Shown here in pieces: positions 5,209-7,197 of a stretch of 7,197 bases of DNA. The first letter of the stretch is position 1, and every line of letters begins with the position of its first letter. Source of the DNA: CAZUZD01 sp964624465 (GTDB lineage Bacteria > Planctomycetota > Planctomycetia > Isosphaerales > Isosphaeraceae); assembly GCA_964624465.1 (NCBI GenBank), contig CAZUZD010000306.1:1-7197 (forward strand), written 5' to 3'. The notes beneath the pieces are model-generated. The model was not told where the DNA came from. It did not search any database and worked only from the letters and a program-made list of their open reading frames with translations. The position numbers and the translations under genes are program-made.

Positions 5209-7197
5209 TCACTCCTCCCCATCGTCCCGCTTGGGACGGGTCAGGTCGCGGGCCAGGTCGGCGACGTTGCGCTGTTCGTCCTTGAGGCCGGCGAGCTCGG
5301 CCTCCTGCTCCGGAGTGAGGGCCTTCTTCCGCTCCTGGATGGTGGCGATCTCCTCGGTGCGGCCGTTGATCTCCTCCTGGAGCACCTTGAGGATCTTGAG
5401 CTGGGCGACCGCCGGGATGCCGTCGCCGCCGCCACCGCCCTGCCCCCCGCCGCCGCCGGGCTGCTGGCCGCCGCCTTGCTGGCCGCCGGCGCCCGCCTGG
5501 TCAGGCTTGAGGGCGTCGAGCAGCTGCTCGATGCGGCGGGTGGCGAGCTTGAGCTCGGCCTGGGTCTGGGGGCCGGGGTCGGCCGAGCGGAGCCGCTTCG
5601 AGGCCTCGGCCATCGCCTTCGCCGCGCGTTCGAGGGTCTGGGCATAGACCGGGGCGGCGTCGAGCTGCTCGGCCAGGTCCTTCGCCTCCTCGCCGATGGC
5701 CTCCTCCGCACGTCCGAGGCCGACGACCGACTTCTTCTGCGGGAGCGTGAGGCCGTCGCCGCCGAGCTTCTCGCCGTAGCCGGCGACCTCGCCGGTCAGC
5801 TCCTGCTGGCGCTTGCCGAGGTTGGCCAGGTCGTCCTTGATCCGGGAGAGCTGCTCCATGGCGAGCTGCTCCTCGGCCTCCTGCTGGGCCTCGTCGACCT
5901 GCTCCTGCACGTCCTCGAGGTCGGCCAGGGCCTCGTCCTGCTGCTCCATGGCCTCGTCGGCGTCGTCCTGCTCCTGCTGCTGGCGGGCCTTGCTCATCTT
6001 CTCGCTGGCCCGCTGCCCGGCGCGCTGGGTGTCGACCTGGAGCTTGCGGAGCCTGGCGAGCTGGCGGCGGAGGTCCTGCTCGATCTGCTGCTGCTCCTTG
6101 GCGAGCTTGGCCAGCTCCTGGGCCCGCTGCTGGGCGTCGGGCATGGCCTTGGCCTGCTCGGTCTTGAGGCGGTTGAGGGCCTGCTGCTTGCGGAGGCCTT
6201 GCAGGTCCTTGCCGGCGTCCTTGAGGGCCTGGGCGAGGCGGCGGAGGTCGTTCTCGCGGCGATTCTGCAGCGAGTCGACGAGCCGCTTCAGGTCGCGCTC
6301 GACCTCCTTCTGGGCCTCGCGGGCGCGGCCGGTCTGGTTCTGGCCAAGCTGCTGGCCGGCCTGCTCGGCCTTGCCGGCGGTGTCGCGCTGGCGGCGGCCG
6401 GCGGCGGCCTCCTCGAGGGCCTGAGCAGCGAGGGGGTCCTCGGGCTGGAGCCGGCGGGCCTGCTCGTCGAGCTTGTTCTCGAACTGCCGCAGCTCCTCGG
6501 CGACCTTGGCCTGGCGGGCGGCGGCGTTCTCGACGTCGGCGCGGGCCTCGGGCGCCAGCGCCTCGGCGGCCTTGCCGTCGAGGGCGTGCTTCTCGGCCGC
6601 GTCCTGCGCCGCGCGGTTGGCCTCCTGCTGCTCCTTGAGCAGGGCCTTCGCCTCCTGGGTCATGCCGCGCATGGTCTCGAACTCGCCGAGCTTCTCGAGC
6701 ATGCCCTTCAGCTCGTCGGCGATCGCCTTCTGCTCCTGCCCGGCGCGGGCCAGGTCCTGCCCCGCCTTCGTCGGCTCGTCCGGCGGCTGCCCGCCCTGGG
6801 GCTGCCCGCCCTGCGGCTTCGAGCCGCCGGGGGGCGTCTGGCCCCCCTTGGGCTCGCCGCCGGCGGGATCCTGCGGGGCACCCTCGGGCGGAGATTGGGC
6901 GCCGGCGGGCTCGCCACCCGACGGCGGCTGGGCCCCCTTGGTCTGGGGCGCCTGGGCCCCCTTCGACTGCGGCGACTGGCCCCCCCTGGGCTCACCGCCC
7001 GCGGGGTCGCCCTTCGCCTTCGGGGTGTCAGCCCCTGCGGGCTTCGAGCGATCCCCGGCGGCCTCGGCCCCCTGGGCCTCGGGCGTCTGTTCCCCCTTCG
7101 AGGCCTCGCCGCCCTTCGGGTCGCCCTGGGCCTTCGGCGTGCCGGCGCCGCCCGGTTCGGGCTGGCCCTTGGGCTGGGTGCCGGCGCGATCGGCCGG
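5209..7197 (-). CDS. Large Gln/Ala/Glu-rich coiled-coil protein, 5' end outside window
   Basis: The reading frame is open from the right window edge to TGA at 5209: 662 residues, N terminus missing. An internal Met at 6702 is not the start, because the 165 codons above it are open and protein-like. Counting from the edge, residues 1-142 are a Pro/Gly/Gln/Lys linker with degenerate repeats (TPKAQGDPKGGE, TPKAKGDPAGGEP, two DPAGGEP-[KR]-GGQ copies). Residues about 146-560 are almost all predicted coiled coil, with heptad-like Leu/Ala and very high Gln, Glu, Lys and Arg (for example KEQQQIEQDLRRQLARL, residues 367-383). A glycine hinge (568-593) leads to a C-terminal helical hairpin: LKILKVLQEEINGRTEEI (600-617) and LTPEQEAELAGLKDEQRNVA (627-646). 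No enzyme motif is seen. Large planctomycete proteins of this style often have membrane helices before the linker (some are annotated DUF4175-like), but that part is off-window and this is a guess. It is the first visible gene of the operon, 8 bp from the next. Confidence 0.85.
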   Translation of the reverse strand, partial: PADRAGTQPKGQPEPGGAGTPKAQGDPKGGEASKGEQTPEAQGAEAAGDRSKPAGADTPKAKGDPAGGEPRGGQSPQSKGAQAPQTKGAQPPSGGEPAGAQSPPEGAPQDPAGGEPKGGQTPPGGSKPQGGQPQGGQPPDEPTKAGQDLARAGQEQKAIADELKGMLEKLGEFETMRGMTQEAKALLKEQQEANRAAQDAAEKHALDGKAAEALAPEARADVENAAARQAKVAEELRQFENKLDEQARRLQPEDPLAAQALEEAAAGRRQRDTAGKAEQAGQQLGQNQTGRAREAQKEVERDLKRLVDSLQNRRENDLRRLAQALKDAGKDLQGLRKQQALNRLKTEQAKAMPDAQQRAQELAKLAKEQQQIEQDLRRQLARLRKLQVDTQRAGQRASEKMSKARQQQEQDDADEAMEQQDEALADLEDVQEQVDEAQQEAEEQLAMEQLSRIKDDLANLGKRQQELTGEVAGYGEKLGGDGLTLPQKKSVVGLGRAEEAIGEEAKDLAEQLDAAPVYAQTLERAAKAMAEASKRLRSADPGPQTQAELKLATRRIEQLLDALKPDQAGAGGQQGGGQQPGGGGGQGGGGGDGIPAVAQLKILKVLQEEINGRTEEIATIQERKKALTPEQEAELAGLKDEQRNVADLARDLTRPKRDDGEE
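5212..5220 (-). promoter_or_regulatory. Strong Shine-Dalgarno deciding the start of the 5200-4157 gene
   Basis: The minus strand reads GGGGAGGAG, 11 nt upstream of the ATG at 5200. The competing GTG codon (5212-5210) begins at the last base of this motif and so cannot use it. The motif lies inside the last codons of the upstream gene, whose stop is at 5209, giving tight coupling. Confidence 0.65.
5419..5496 (-). repeat. Glycine/glutamine hinge in the coiled-coil protein
   Basis: About 26 codons encode almost only Gly and Gln (GGQQGGGQQPGGGGGQGGGGG and flanks), separating the long coiled coil from the C-terminal helical hairpin. DNA here is repetitive GGN/CAG-type sequence and could change length by slippage. 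It is in frame and is a normal flexible linker. Confidence 0.7.
6772..7197 (-). repeat. Degenerate Pro/Gly/Gln/Lys repeat tract in the coiled-coil protein
   Basis: About 142 codons of low-complexity linker. Recognisable units are TPKAQGDPKGGE (7105-7140), TPKAKGDPAGGEP (6988-7026) and two copies of DPAGGEP-[KR]-GGQ-[ST]-P (6970-7008 and 6832-6870), plus a partial SGGEPAGAQSP copy. Units are diverged at the DNA level, with irregular spacing. The tract continues beyond the window. Confidence 0.65.

Overview
The window is extremely G+C-rich (well above two thirds G+C by eye) and looks like chromosomal DNA of a planctomycete, most likely of the Isosphaeraceae type. The evidence is the combination of an NPCBM/NEW2-domain protein, a secreted prenyltransferase/squalene-oxidase-repeat protein, and very large Gln/Ala/Glu coiled-coil proteins with Pro/Gly/Gln linkers. 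This assignment is inferred from protein style; there is no rRNA, tRNA or other taxonomic marker here. I see no mobile element, CRISPR array or RNA gene.

Layout. Positions 1-147 hold no clear gene but contain two perfect 10-bp-stem, 4-nt-loop hairpins of identical architecture. A plus-strand gene (148-783) follows; it is unrecognised but reads like a histidine-kinase core that has lost its phospho-acceptor His and its ATP-binding boxes. It converges on a minus-strand soluble histidine kinase (854-1564) with an intact ATPase domain and an unusual H box (His-His in place of His-Glu). The 132-bp gap upstream of the kinase carries a good sigma-54-like promoter match and a 12-bp palindrome.

From 1697 to the right edge everything is on the minus strand and looks like one operon, in transcription order: a coiled-coil protein with long Pro/Gly/Gln linkers (7197 to 5209, its N terminus outside the window); an exported, linker-rich protein with a conserved-looking C-terminal domain (5200-4157); an exported squalene-cyclase-repeat protein (4157-3042); and an exported protein with four sequence-related beta modules plus a C-terminal NPCBM domain (2974-1697). 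Junctions are 8 bp, a 1-bp stop/start overlap (TGATG), and 67 bp.

At least three of the four operon products carry signal peptides, and the domains present (carbohydrate-binding-like module, alpha/alpha-barrel repeat, extended coiled coil) suggest an envelope or periplasmic assembly. None has a demonstrated activity that can be read from sequence, so the shared function is unknown. The operon is the best candidate here for an undescribed system; the kinase and the kinase-like convergent gene may or may not be connected with it.
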